A DNA stretch of 64,000 nt from Actinoplanes sandaracinus (GTDB taxonomy: Bacteria; Actinomycetota; Actinomycetes; Mycobacteriales; Micromonosporaceae), in assembly GCF_030009775.1 (NCBI RefSeq), contig NZ_JASCTH010000023.1, positions 125,749-189,748 of the forward strand, written 5' to 3'. Under the pieces are notes generated by a model that did no database searches, had not been told where the DNA came from, and worked only from the letters and a program-made list of their open reading frames with translations. Shown here piece after piece: positions 1 through 8,742 of the stretch. Positions within the stretch are counted from its first letter, which is position 1; each line of letters starts with the position of its first letter. The translations under genes were made by a program, and so were the position numbers.

Positions 1-2
1 TC

Positions 3-839
3 CTGCGGTCACGCCGGTTGCGCGGTGACCATCAGGAGGCCCGGCGGGGCCTGGCCGAGCTGATCGACCGGCTCGGGATCGGTTCGGCCGCGTTCCACCA
101 GGTGCGGGCCGCCCAGTTGGAGCTGGCCCGGACCGAGATCGAGGACGGCGCACAGGCGGAGGCCCGGCGACGCGCGGTACGGGTGATCGCCGCCCACGCC
201 CACCCCGGCCTGAGCGGTCACGCCGACGTGGCCGAGGCGGTCCGGGTGCTGCTTGACCCTCGGCTCACCCCGGCCCTGACCGACCCGAAGGAGGACCGCC
301 CGGCCTGGGAGGAGTCGGCCGGGGAGTTACGGCGTCTCCGCGATCGGTACGCCGCGAGTCACGGCCCCCGGCACAGCCTGGCCCTGGCGCTCGCGGTCGC
401 GCGCGCGGAGGCGCTGACCGCCCTGGGCCGGCCGGGTGACGCCCGGCAGGAGCTGGAGGCGGTCCACGACGACCTCTTCGACCGGTTCGCCCGGGAACAC
501 CCGGCACGGTTCCGGGCCGAACTGGTGCTGGGCGTCGCCGCCGCCCGCAGCGGCCGGAACTCCGACGCCGCGGAACACTTCGCCGGCGCCTTCCACGGGT
601 TCGGCGTGGCCCTCGGCGCCACGCACGCCAACACGCTCCGCGCCGAACTGGCCCTCGGTGTCGCTCTCAAACTGACCGGCCGGCGGGGCGCCGCACGGCA
701 CATGCTGCACGTGTTGCGGCACGCCCCCGCCAGCGCGGGAATCGGCACCGAGTTGTTCGTGCAGAGCGCCTTCGGATCCGGGTTGAGCGTGTTCCCGTCC
801 TGGCTGTGGCGGCGGCTGACACCCCAGAACCGCGAGTAG
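3..839 (+). CDS. Helical-repeat (TPR-like) protein, 5'-truncated by window edge
   Basis: The reading frame is open to the left edge with no stop, so the N-terminus lies outside the window. A TTG at 18 is available but has no ribosome site and is probably internal. The visible 273+ residues are Ala/Leu/Arg-rich and almost wholly helical, with repeated units of about 40 residues such as LALALAVARAEALTALGRPG and ELVLGVAAARSGRNSDAAEH. That is the look of degenerate tetratricopeptide repeats. Such C-terminal repeats are common in large actinobacterial regulators and NB-ARC proteins, so this may be the sensor end of one. No catalytic motif is visible. The TPR fold is an inference and the exact product is unknown. 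Confidence 0.6.
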   Translation: MRSRRLRGDHQEARRGLAELIDRLGIGSAAFHQVRAAQLELARTEIEDGAQAEARRRAVRVIAAHAHPGLSGHADVAEAVRVLLDPRLTPALTDPKEDRPAWEESAGELRRLRDRYAASHGPRHSLALALAVARAEALTALGRPGDARQELEAVHDDLFDRFAREHPARFRAELVLGVAAARSGRNSDAAEHFAGAFHGFGVALGATHANTLRAELALGVALKLTGRRGAARHMLHVLRHAPASAGIGTELFVQSAFGSGLSVFPSWLWRRLTPQNRE

Positions 840-971
840 CCGGCCGCGGCGGCGGAGCATGGCGACTGTCGCCGACCGGGACGGCGAGGGAGTGCGGGCA
901 CACAGAGGGCCGTGACTATTCGTAGTATTCGCTGGATTGATCACGACAGGGCTGTGGAAGGGATACCTCCG

Positions 972-1526
972 GTGGCGGCGATCGCGAGTGTTCGGCGGCA
1001 AGCTGGACTGACAGCGCTCTATCTGGGCATTTTCGCGACGCTCTGGTTCAGCGTGCCCGAGAACAAGCCACCACTGGGGACGTTCCTCCTGGTGGGCAGC
1101 ATCATGGCCCTGGCGACGGTGGGTGCTGGGATCGCTCTGCTGGTGTCGTCCCGGGGGGACGGGCCGATGCCCCGGGACGCCGCCGCCGACCGGAAGTATC
1201 TGGTGATCTTCGCGGCCGAACTCGCCGCTGCCGGGTTCGGTGCGGTGCTGCTGGCGGAGACCGGCCGCTCCGAATACATCCCGGTGTTCGTCGGCACGGT
1301 CGTCGGCGTGCACTTCTGGCCGCTCGCGCCGGTGCTGAAAGATCCCGCGCTGCGCGTGCTCGCTGTGGCGGTGTGTGTGGCGGCCCTGATAGGTCTGATC
1401 GCCGGGCTGGTCTCCTCGGTGCCGGCGGGCACGGTGGCCGGCGCCGGGATCGCGGTGCTGCTGCTCGGCTACGCCCTCGGCGCGCTGATCCGCGGCGGCC
1501 TGATGGGTCGCCACTCACCCGCCTGA
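972..1526 (+). CDS. Six-TM integral membrane protein, unknown function
   Basis: I count six hydrophobic segments: around ALYLGIFATLWFSV, LLVGSIMALATVGAGIALLV, a segment after RKYLVIF, VFVGTVVGVHFWPL, LAVAVCVAALIGLIAGLV and VLLLGYALGALI. The loops are short. The GTG at 972 is preceded by GGAAGGG at a good distance. An upstream GTG at 912 would add a polar 20-residue leader and is less likely. The gene ends just before a strong hairpin terminator and seems to be transcribed alone. No family is recognised. A small-molecule transport or sensing role is possible but nothing in the sequence shows it. Confidence 0.7.
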   Translation: MAAIASVRRQAGLTALYLGIFATLWFSVPENKPPLGTFLLVGSIMALATVGAGIALLVSSRGDGPMPRDAAADRKYLVIFAAELAAAGFGAVLLAETGRSEYIPVFVGTVVGVHFWPLAPVLKDPALRVLAVAVCVAALIGLIAGLVSSVPAGTVAGAGIAVLLLGYALGALIRGGLMGRHSPA

Positions 1527-1548
1527 CAGCGGAGATCGGCTGAGCTCG

Positions 1549-1589
1549 CGAACACGAACGGCCCGGCGGTCCCGGGCCGTTCGTGTTCG
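1549..1589 (+). terminator. Strong hairpin terminator
   Basis: A perfect 18-bp inverted repeat (arms 1549-1566 and 1572-1589, loop CGGTC) lies 22 bases after the stop of the six-TM gene. There is no U-tract, as is usual for high-GC actinobacteria. Confidence 0.85.
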
Positions 1590-1694
1590 TGGCGGCGACC
1601 GCAGGGCCGGTCCGAGGAATGGCGCGCCGTACCCGCAAAAGGGGTTGAAAAGGGCTTTTGTCGCCGGGTGCCGCTAGAGTACGGGTTTCCAGCA

Positions 1695-1724
1695 CCTAGG
1701 ACGCCAGCGCCGACCCCTAGGACG
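1695..1724 (+). promoter_or_regulatory. Direct repeat CCTAGGACG x2 upstream of mod, possible operator
   Basis: CCTAGGACG occurs at 1695-1703 and again at 1716-1724, a 21-bp period, which is two helical turns. The second copy ends five bases before the mod start codon. Each copy contains the palindrome CCTAGG. The position would suit a repressor site that covers the mod-res start region. No regulator gene is adjacent, so the binder is unknown. Confidence 0.4.
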
Positions 1725-1728
1725 GTCC

Positions 1729-3585
1729 GTGGAGAAGCTGCCGAGCTCCCCCGACCCGGCGATGCGTGACATCGACCGGCTCGCCGACCTGTTCCCCATG
1801 GCCGTCACCGAGGTGACCGACCCGGCCGGCAACCTGACCAGGGCGATCGACTTCGATCTGCTGCGGCGGCGTCTCGGCGGGCACGTCGTGGAGGGCGCGC
1901 CGGAGCGGTACCAGCTGGACTGGCCGGGCAAGGGCCGGGCGCGGCGTGCGGCGCGGGAGCCGGCGTCCGGTTCCCTGCGGCCGCGACGGGCGGAGTCGTC
2001 CCGGTTCGACGCCACGCGCAACCTCTTCATCGAGGGCGACAACCTCGACGTGCTGAAGCTGTTGCAGGAGTCGTTCCTGGGACGGATAAAGATCATCTAC
2101 ATCGATCCGCCCTACAACACGGGCAACGACTTCCTCTACGACGACGATTTCTCGCAGACCCGGGCCGGCTATCTGGCCGGATCCGGGCAGGTCGGCGCGG
2201 GCGGGGTGCCTCTGGTCGCGAACCCGGAGTCGGGCGGGCGGTTCCACTCCGACTGGCTCAGCATGATGTACCCGCGTCTCGCGCTGGCCCGGAACCTCCT
2301 GACCGACGACGGGGTCATCTTCATCTCGATCGACGATCACGAGATCGACAACCTGCGAAAGATCTGCGCGGAGATCTTCGGCGAGCAGAACTTCGTCGCC
2401 CAGATCGTCTGGCAGAAGGTGTACGCGCCGAAGAACACCGCCCGCTGGTTCTCCGAGGACCACGACTACATCGTCGTGTTCGCCCGCAACCGGGACCGCT
2501 GGCAGCCGCTCCCGCTGGCCCGGACCGAGCGGATGGAGGCGCGGTACCGGAACCCGGACAACGACCCGCGCGGGCCGTGGAAGCCGGAGAACATGTCGGC
2601 GCGCAACCGGTACGACGCCGGCGTCTACCCGATCACCACACCGTCCGGCCGGCTCATCGAGGGCCCGCCGCGCGGCTCCTACTGGCGGATCTCCCGGCAG
2701 CGGTTCGACGAGCTGGACGCGGACGGCCGGATCTGGTGGGGTTCCGGCGGCGACAACGCACCCGCGGTCAAACGGTTCCTCTCCGAGGTGGCGGCCGGGC
2801 GGACCCCGCAGACGCTCTGGTTCTACGGCGAGGTCGGGCACACGCAGGACGCCAAGAAGACCCTGCTGCGCTACGTCCCGTTCGAGCACACCGTGAACGT
2901 CCTCAACTCGGTCAAGCCGGTCGAGCTGCTCCAGCGCATCCTCCAGCTGGCCGGCCGTCCCGGTGACGGCGACATCGTGCTCGACTTCTTCGGCGGCAGC
3001 GCCACCACCGCGCACGCGGTCCTGGCGCAGAACCTCGCGGACGGCGGCAACCGGCGGTTCATCAGCGTCCAGATCCCGGAGCCGCTGCCGGTCGCCGAGG
3101 CCGGCCTGGAATCGATCTTCGAGATCGGACTGACCCGGGTCCGGAACGTGGCGGCCGAGATCAGCGCGGCAGATCCGTCTCTCGACGTGGGTTTCCGGGT
3201 GCTGCGGCTGGACTCGGCCAACCTCGCCGACGTGCGGGTGGCGCCGGGCGATCTCGACCAGGCTTCCCTCATCGGGCACGCGGACCGGGTGAGACCCGGC
3301 CGGACCGCCGAGGATCTGCTGTTCCAGGTGCTGCTGGACTCGGGGCTGGACCCCGGGACGCCCATCCTGCGCGAGCACGTCGACGGCCATGAGGTGTTCG
3401 TGACCGGCGAACTCGTCGCCTGCCTCGCCGAGACGGTCAGCCCGGCGGTGGTCCGCGCGATCGCCGCCCGGCGGCCGCCGCGCGCGGTCCTGCGGGACTC
3501 CGCCTTCGCCGCCGACGCCGACCGGATCAACGCCGACCAGGTGTTCGCCGAGTTGTCGCCGGCGACCGACCTCCGGGTCCTCTGA
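1729..3585 (+). CDS. mod: Type III restriction-modification methyltransferase (Mod)
   Basis: Site-specific adenine-N6 DNA methyltransferase of a Type III system. It has the beta-class order: catalytic motif IV DPPYNTGND begins at residue 126, the target-recognition region occupies about residues 200-370, and the SAM-binding motif I (VLDFFGGSATTAHAV) lies near residues 417-431. The length of 618 residues is normal for Mod. The start is GTG at 1729. An ATG at 1762 is an alternative because it also leads into a plausible N-terminus (MRDIDRLADLF). The gene lies three bases upstream of res, so the two are translated together. Family assignment is secure from motif order and neighbour. The recognition sequence cannot be read from the protein. 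Confidence 0.93.
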   Translation: MEKLPSSPDPAMRDIDRLADLFPMAVTEVTDPAGNLTRAIDFDLLRRRLGGHVVEGAPERYQLDWPGKGRARRAAREPASGSLRPRRAESSRFDATRNLFIEGDNLDVLKLLQESFLGRIKIIYIDPPYNTGNDFLYDDDFSQTRAGYLAGSGQVGAGGVPLVANPESGGRFHSDWLSMMYPRLALARNLLTDDGVIFISIDDHEIDNLRKICAEIFGEQNFVAQIVWQKVYAPKNTARWFSEDHDYIVVFARNRDRWQPLPLARTERMEARYRNPDNDPRGPWKPENMSARNRYDAGVYPITTPSGRLIEGPPRGSYWRISRQRFDELDADGRIWWGSGGDNAPAVKRFLSEVAAGRTPQTLWFYGEVGHTQDAKKTLLRYVPFEHTVNVLNSVKPVELLQRILQLAGRPGDGDIVLDFFGGSATTAHAVLAQNLADGGNRRFISVQIPEPLPVAEAGLESIFEIGLTRVRNVAAEISAADPSLDVGFRVLRLDSANLADVRVAPGDLDQASLIGHADRVRPGRTAEDLLFQVLLDSGLDPGTPILREHVDGHEVFVTGELVACLAETVSPAVVRAIAARRPPRAVLRDSAFAADADRINADQVFAELSPATDLRVL

Positions 3586-3588
3586 CCG

Positions 3589-5877
3589 GTGCGCCTCCAG
3601 TTCAAGGTCCAGGAATTCCAGACCGAGGCGGTGGCCGCCGTGGTGGACTGCTTCGCCGGCCGGTCCTCTTCACACTCGAGAGCCGGCAACGCCGCGATCG
3701 GGTTGGATGCGGGGCGGTTGCTGGAGAACATCCGTGCCGTGCAGCGCCGGGCCGGTCTGCCGCTCTCCACTTGTCTCGCCGCCGGCATCCCGAGGCCCGA
3801 CGCCGTCCCGAGTCCCGGCGTCGTCCCGAATCTCGACGTCGAGATGGAGACGGGCACCGGCAAGACCTACGTCTACATCAAGACGATCATGGAGTTGAAC
3901 CGGCGTTACGGCTGGTCACGGTTCATCGTGGTGGTGCCGGGAGTGGCGATCCGGGAAGGGGTGCGCAAGACCTTCGAGATAACCGCCGAGCATTTCCAGC
4001 AGGCGTACGGGACCCGCCCGCGCCACTTCACCTACGACTCGTCCGCCCTGCACGAGCTGGAACGGTTCCGCTCCGGCGCGGGCGTCCAGGTCATGATCAT
4101 CAACTTGCAGGCCTTCAACACCGCGGGACGGGACAACCGGCGCATCTACGAGGAACTGGACGGCTTCTCCTCCCAGCGGCCGATCGACGTGATCAGCGCG
4201 TCCCGGCCGATCGTCGTGATCGACGAGCCGCAGCGGATCGGCTCGGCCCGGTCGCTGGAGTCGCTCAGCCGGTTCGATCCGCTGATGGTGCTGCGCTACT
4301 CGGCTACCCATCGGGTGCGCCACGATCTGGTGCACCGGTTGGACGCGCTGGACGCGTACCGGAAGAAATTGGTCAAAAGGATCGCCGTCGTGGGGGTCGA
4401 GGGTGACGCCGGGCCGGCGAAGCGCCGCCTCCAGATCCGTGAGGTGATCCGCGCCCACCTGGACCGGGAACGGGAACTCTTCGCCCGTGGGGTGAAGGTG
4501 CTCTCGCTGCTCTTCATCGACCAGGTGGCGAGATACCGGGACTACTCGAGGCCCGATCAGCTCGGTGAGTACGCCCGGATGTTCGTCGAGGAGTACCGGG
4601 CCATGACCGCCGTGGCCGAACCCGACGAGTCCTACCGGCGCTACCTTGCCGCGATCCCGGCCGAGCGCACCCACCAGGGCTATTTCGCCGTCGACCGGAG
4701 GAGTGGCCGGTTGATCGACGGCAGCGCCTCCGATGTGGACGCCTACGACCTGATCCTGCGCGACCGGGAGCGCCTGCTCTCCCTGGACGAGCCGGTCCGT
4801 TTCGTCTTCTCCCACTCGGCGCTGCGTGAGGGCTGGGACAATCCGAACGTCTTCGTCATCGGCATGCTCAAGCGGGGCGACGGCACCGTCTCGCGCCGCC
4901 AGGAGATCGGCCGCGGCCTGCGGCTCGCCGTCGACCAGCACGGCGAGCGGGTGGACGACCCGGCCGTGGTGCATGAGATCAACGAGTTGACCGTGGTGAC
5001 CGACGAGTCGTATGCCGCCTTCGTCGCCGGCCTGCAGAGGGAACGCGGCGCGGACGTGGTCGTCGACGGGCGCCGGACCCGTCGGCTGCCGCGCAACGAC
5101 AACTTCCGCCGCCCGGAGTTCCAGGAGGCGCTGGACCGGATCACGCGCCGGGCCGTCTACCGGGTGGCGTTCGCCTCCGGCGAGTTGATCGAACGGTGCG
5201 TCGTCGCTCTCGACGAGGGCCTCGTCGTCGCGCCGCTGCGGTACACGGTGCGGTCCGTCTCGGAGACGAGTCGTCACACCCTTGACTCGGACGTGGCGCT
5301 CGACCTGCTGGGCGAGGTCGCGGAGCAGACCCGGCTCACCCGCCGGACGATCGGCGCGATCCTGACCGGGGTACGCCCGCGAACCTTCGCCCTCTACCGC
5401 AACGATCCCTCGCGCTTCGTGCGGCGATCCGCCGAGATCATCTGCCGCGTGAAGGCGGAGTTGCTGGTCGAGCACGTCCGCTACGAGACGCTCCCGTCGC
5501 GGAACAGGATCTTCACCGGTCCCGGCCCGAGAATCGACCTCGACCGGGCCGGTCCACGGCTGGCCAAGCACATCTACGACCACGCGGCCACCGACCCGGC
5601 GTTCGCGCAGGCACTCGAGGCCCGCCACGACGTCCTGATCCACGCGAAGCTGCCGAGCGAGTTCGTCATCCCGACGCCGCTCGGCGACTACCATCCCGGC
5701 TGGCTCGTCGTCCTCGACGGCCGCTGCGTCGTGACCGCGCACGGCGGCGACGACGACCCGGCACGGATCGCCTGCGCCCGGCGCTGGTTCGAGGCGCTGA
5801 ACGATCCCGGCGTGACGTTCAGCGTCGCGGCGCCACCAGCGGCGTTCCGGCCGGCGGCCCGCAGCGCCATCGCCTGA
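3589..5877 (+). CDS. res: Type III restriction subunit Res, helicase intact, nuclease motif degenerate
   Basis: SF2 ATPase subunit of the Type III system. Walker A METGTGKT is at residues 86-93, the DEAD-box variant IDEPQ at 211-215, and helicase motifs V and VI at about 404-445 (SALREGWDNPNVF, RRQEIGRGLRL). The C-terminal nuclease region can be placed by PTPLGDYHPGW (695-705). Active relatives have NPDW here and a downstream ETKG. In this protein the Asp is Gly704 and the ExK stretch reads VVTAHGG, while the following helix CARRWFEAL is kept. At 762 residues it is shorter than most Res proteins, which are about 900-1000. It starts with GTG three bases after mod. It may be a translocase without cutting activity, or it may need another nuclease. 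Confidence 0.9.
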   Translation: MRLQFKVQEFQTEAVAAVVDCFAGRSSSHSRAGNAAIGLDAGRLLENIRAVQRRAGLPLSTCLAAGIPRPDAVPSPGVVPNLDVEMETGTGKTYVYIKTIMELNRRYGWSRFIVVVPGVAIREGVRKTFEITAEHFQQAYGTRPRHFTYDSSALHELERFRSGAGVQVMIINLQAFNTAGRDNRRIYEELDGFSSQRPIDVISASRPIVVIDEPQRIGSARSLESLSRFDPLMVLRYSATHRVRHDLVHRLDALDAYRKKLVKRIAVVGVEGDAGPAKRRLQIREVIRAHLDRERELFARGVKVLSLLFIDQVARYRDYSRPDQLGEYARMFVEEYRAMTAVAEPDESYRRYLAAIPAERTHQGYFAVDRRSGRLIDGSASDVDAYDLILRDRERLLSLDEPVRFVFSHSALREGWDNPNVFVIGMLKRGDGTVSRRQEIGRGLRLAVDQHGERVDDPAVVHEINELTVVTDESYAAFVAGLQRERGADVVVDGRRTRRLPRNDNFRRPEFQEALDRITRRAVYRVAFASGELIERCVVALDEGLVVAPLRYTVRSVSETSRHTLDSDVALDLLGEVAEQTRLTRRTIGAILTGVRPRTFALYRNDPSRFVRRSAEIICRVKAELLVEHVRYETLPSRNRIFTGPGPRIDLDRAGPRLAKHIYDHAATDPAFAQALEARHDVLIHAKLPSEFVIPTPLGDYHPGWLVVLDGRCVVTAHGGDDDPARIACARRWFEALNDPGVTFSVAAPPAAFRPAARSAIA

Positions 5878-6095
5878 CGCCGTAGATTTGTACCTGGCCT
5901 TCCGACTTGTCGGTAGCGGCGTGTCCCGCAGGCGGCAGCAGAATCAGCCATCACCTCTGGACCCGGCCCCCGCCGAACGCGGATGATCAGTAAGACATCG
6001 ACGTCGTGTCGCCACCCCGCGAACCCGGAGCGGACCGCATCGGCGGACTCCGCCGGCCGCGCCACCATCTCGATGATCAGGAAGGGCGAGCCGAC

Positions 6096-6761
6096 ATGAT
6101 CGACTTCTCCACCCGCGTCCGCCGGGCCACCATGGTCCAGCACCGTGAGGCCGAGACCCGCGGCTTCATCTCCCGCCTGCTGTCCGGCTCCGTGCCGCTC
6201 GCCGGGTTCGCCGCGCTCACCGCGCAATACCTGACGGTCTACCGGGAACTCGAAGCCGCCGCCGAGCGGGTGAGCGCCGAAGCCGGTCTCGCCGCCGGGT
6301 TCGCCGACCCGGCCCTCACCCGGGTGCCGTCGCTGGAAGCGGACCTGGCCCACCTCTACGGCCCGGACTGGGAGTCGACCCTCACCGTCCTGGACTCGAC
6401 GCGCGCCTACGCGGACCGTCTGCGCGACCTGGCGGCGACGTCGCCCACCCACTTCATCGCCCACCACTACGTCCGCTACCTCGGCGATCTCAGCGGCGGA
6501 CAGATGATCGGCCGCACCCTCGCCGACGTGTACGGCCTGGGCGAGGCCGGCACGTCGTTCTACCGTTTCGAGCAGATTCCCGACCCGCGCGCCTACAAGG
6601 TCGCCTATCGCGCGAGGCTCGACGCCCTCGGCCTGCCCGAGGAGCAGGCGGCCGCCCTGGTGGCCGAAGCCCAGCTCGCCTTCCACTACAACGCCGAGGT
6701 CTTCGTCGAGCTCGGCGCCCGCTATCCCGAGGACCCGGAAGGACTGGCTCCCGCCGCCTGA
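6096..6761 (+). CDS. Heme oxygenase (biliverdin-producing)
   Basis: Oxidative cleavage of heme to biliverdin, Fe2+ and CO. The 221-residue protein is of HO-1/HmuO type and normal length. The proximal heme ligand is His16 in the N-terminal helix (MVQHREAE). The distal-helix signature GDLSGGQ is at residues 130-136. The ATG at 6096 is preceded by GGAAGGGCGAG, which fixes the start. The likely role is iron recovery from heme. I see no heme-uptake genes beside it and no clear DtxR/IdeR-type iron box in the 218 bases upstream, so its regulation is open. Electron donors would have to be encoded elsewhere. Confidence 0.92.
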   Translation: MIDFSTRVRRATMVQHREAETRGFISRLLSGSVPLAGFAALTAQYLTVYRELEAAAERVSAEAGLAAGFADPALTRVPSLEADLAHLYGPDWESTLTVLDSTRAYADRLRDLAATSPTHFIAHHYVRYLGDLSGGQMIGRTLADVYGLGEAGTSFYRFEQIPDPRAYKVAYRARLDALGLPEEQAAALVAEAQLAFHYNAEVFVELGARYPEDPEGLAPAA

Positions 6762-6814
6762 CACCGCGTGGCGGGCGGTCTGTGGCGGACCGGAGATCGT
6801 GCGATCATCCCCAG

Positions 6815-7909
6815 ATGCCCGACGACCACCGCCAGCGCCGGCTGACCGCGATGAGATCCTGCGACCGGATCCTCTCCGGCTCCCGCCCGAAGACGATGCG
6901 CGAGCGGCTCGCCGACGTCGAAGCCGGCGGCGACCTGGACGAGTGGCCCGACTTCTACGGCGGCGGTCCGGTCGCGGCGCTGGAGGAGCGGATCGCCGGG
7001 CTGCTCGGCACACAGTCCGCGGTGTTCTTCCCGACCGGGACGATGGCTCAGCAGGTGGCGTTGCGCTACGGCGCCGACCGGTCCGGGATCCCGGCCGCCG
7101 CCCTGCACCCGCTCGGCCATCAGGAAGTGCACGAGAGGCACGCGTACGCCGAGCTCACCGGCCTGCGCGGGGTCCGTTCCACGGACGAGCCGCGTAATCC
7201 CACCGCCGCCGAACTGGCCGCCCTGGGTGAGCCGGTGAGCACGGTCGTCATCGAGCTTCCGCTGCGTGACGCGGGTTTCGTCCTGCCGGCCTGGACCGAA
7301 CTGGTCGAGATCACCAAGGCGGCCCGCGCGATCGGCGCCCGGGTGCATTTCGACGGTGCCCGGATCTGGGAGTCGACGCCTCATCTGGGCCGCTCGCTGC
7401 AGGAGGTCGCCGCGCTCGCGGACAGCGTCTACGTCTCGTTCTACAAGTCGCTGGAGGGCATCAGCGGGGCCGTGCTCGCGGGCACCGCCGACCTCGGCGA
7501 CTATGCCCGGGCGTGGCGGCACCGGTACGGCGGAACGCTGTTCCAGCAGTGGCCGGCCGCGCTCGCCGCGATGGCCGGGCTCGACCGTGAGCTGCCGCGA
7601 CTGCCGGAGTACGTCGCGCATGCCCGTACCGTCGCCGATGCTCTGGCCGTGCTTCCGGGCGCGCGGGTCTTCCCTCGGCCGCCGCACACCCACCAGTTTC
7701 GTCTGTGGCTGCCGTACCCGGCGGCGGTCCTCGGCGAGGCGGTGCTGGCGCTGGCCGACCGGGAGCGGATCTGGTTCGCCGGTGGGTGGCTGGACGCGGA
7801 CGTGCCCGGCTATGCCAGGACCGAGATCACGGTGGCCGAACCGGCTCTGGAGTGGACGGCCGAAGACGTCATCGCGGCCGGTGCGCTTTTGCTGAAGGAG
7901 ATCGGTTAG
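6815..7909 (+). CDS. PLP-dependent beta-eliminating lyase, low-specificity threonine aldolase-like
   Basis: Fold-type I pyridoxal-phosphate enzyme of the threonine aldolase / beta-eliminating lyase group. The cofactor-phosphate region is AVFFPTGTMAQQVALR and the Schiff-base lysine is Lys211 in VYVSFYKSLEG. The Asp/Ala-rich HFDGARIWES segment that stacks on the PLP ring is present. The length of 364 residues fits the family. The ATG at 6815 is preferred, and an upstream GTG at 6782 adds 11 polar residues. Likely reactions are retro-aldol cleavage of L-threonine or L-allo-threonine to glycine and acetaldehyde. The substrate is not certain because related proteins act on other beta-hydroxy amino acids. 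Confidence 0.8.
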   Translation: MPDDHRQRRLTAMRSCDRILSGSRPKTMRERLADVEAGGDLDEWPDFYGGGPVAALEERIAGLLGTQSAVFFPTGTMAQQVALRYGADRSGIPAAALHPLGHQEVHERHAYAELTGLRGVRSTDEPRNPTAAELAALGEPVSTVVIELPLRDAGFVLPAWTELVEITKAARAIGARVHFDGARIWESTPHLGRSLQEVAALADSVYVSFYKSLEGISGAVLAGTADLGDYARAWRHRYGGTLFQQWPAALAAMAGLDRELPRLPEYVAHARTVADALAVLPGARVFPRPPHTHQFRLWLPYPAAVLGEAVLALADRERIWFAGGWLDADVPGYARTEITVAEPALEWTAEDVIAAGALLLKEIG

Positions 7910-7964
7910 ATCCGGCCAGGGTCGCCACAGCGACCGTTCGCCCACCTTTTCCGAAAGGCGCCGC

Positions 7965-8636
7965 ATGGGCACGTGGCTCGCCACCGTTCGATTCCCCGAC
8001 GGCGCCGAACGGTACGCCGGCTACAGCACGGTGGTGGAGGCCTTCTGCGGCCCGCTGCGCCCCAGGGTGTGCCGGGTCGGCGACGTCCTGCCGAGCGGCG
8101 ACACCTGCTATCGCGACGAGGCGGTCGGTGAGCCGCTTCCGTTCGACCGCAGGGCGCCGATCGCCCCGCTCAGCGAGTTGGTGCTGGTGACGGTGGAGCG
8201 GCAGCCGGACGGCTCCAGCTGGCACGCCCTGTACTGCCCGAGCCGTGGTGGCCTGGTCGGGCCGCTCTCGGACCACTACCAGCCGGTCCTCCAGGAGGAG
8301 TACGACCTGGTCCGTGACGACGAGGGCGTTCGTCATCTCTGCCGCTACGGTTCTCCTCCCGCGGTCTGCGGCGCGGAGCCGGCGGGGGAGCCGCTCGGGC
8401 TTCATCACCCGTCTGCCGGCATGGGCTACCCGGGCAGCGAGCTGCTTCCGGATCCTCCTCCGGCGCCCGACCTGTTCGCGGAGTGGAACGAGCCGGACCT
8501 GTGCCGGCCCTGCTTCTTCGGCTGGCTGACCGACCCGGGCACGGACCGGCCGTTCGCGGAGCCGGAACCGGGGCCGCCCGCGCCCGTGCCCGGCTGGTGG
8601 ACCCGCCGAAAACGGGACTGGCAGGGCCGGCGCTGA
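7965..8636 (+). CDS. Hypothetical protein with paired cysteines
   Basis: A 223-residue soluble protein that I do not recognise. The N-terminal half begins MGTWLATVRFPDG and looks beta-rich. The C-terminal half has cysteines in zinc-knuckle-like spacing (HLCRYGSPPAVCG and LCRPCFFGW) and ends in a Pro/Glu-rich stretch with a basic tail (WWTRRKRDWQGRR). A purine-rich AAAGGCGCC precedes the ATG. It has its own 55-base gap from the lyase gene and is probably a single gene. Metal binding is inferred only from the cysteine pairs. Confidence 0.65.
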   Translation: MGTWLATVRFPDGAERYAGYSTVVEAFCGPLRPRVCRVGDVLPSGDTCYRDEAVGEPLPFDRRAPIAPLSELVLVTVERQPDGSSWHALYCPSRGGLVGPLSDHYQPVLQEEYDLVRDDEGVRHLCRYGSPPAVCGAEPAGEPLGLHHPSAGMGYPGSELLPDPPPAPDLFAEWNEPDLCRPCFFGWLTDPGTDRPFAEPEPGPPAPVPGWWTRRKRDWQGRR

Positions 8637-8665
8637 CCCGAAGGCGTCGGTAGATCATCTGGCAC

Positions 8666-8694
8666 TTGTCGGAAGGGATTTGTGCGCCTACGCT
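8666..8694 (+). promoter_or_regulatory. Promoter of the Gfo/Idh/MocA-DUF993 operon
   Basis: TTGTCG at 8666-8671 and TACGCT at 8689-8694 are separated by exactly 17 bases, which fits a housekeeping-type promoter. The -10 element lies ten bases upstream of the palindromic operator, so a bound repressor would block initiation or early elongation. Confidence 0.55.
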
Positions 8695-8703
8695 GCCAGC
8701 AGC

Positions 8704-8719
8704 AGGAAAGCGCTTTCCT
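8704..8719. promoter_or_regulatory. LacI-family operator palindrome
   Basis: AGGAAAGCGCTTTCCT is a perfect 16-bp palindrome with the central CG that is typical of LacI/GalR-family operators. It sits 23 bases before the first gene of the sugar operon and just after the predicted -10 box. No LacI-family gene is present in the window, so the repressor must be encoded elsewhere. Confidence 0.75.
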
Positions 8720-8742
8720 CATGACCGCCGGAGGGGTTCCAC

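Noticed and set aside
1717..5742. Long minus-strand frames opposite mod and res
   Set aside because: Low-complexity shadows; the plus strand carries all methyltransferase and helicase motifs in order.
1729..5877. mod-res pair as part of BREX, DISARM or Dnd
   Set aside because: No PglZ, Brx, Drm or Dnd-type genes are adjacent; motif order is Type III.
5878..6095. DtxR/IdeR iron box before heme oxygenase
   Set aside because: No 19-bp palindrome resembling TTAGGTTAGSCTAACCTAA is present; only a short CGACGTCG-type repeat is seen.
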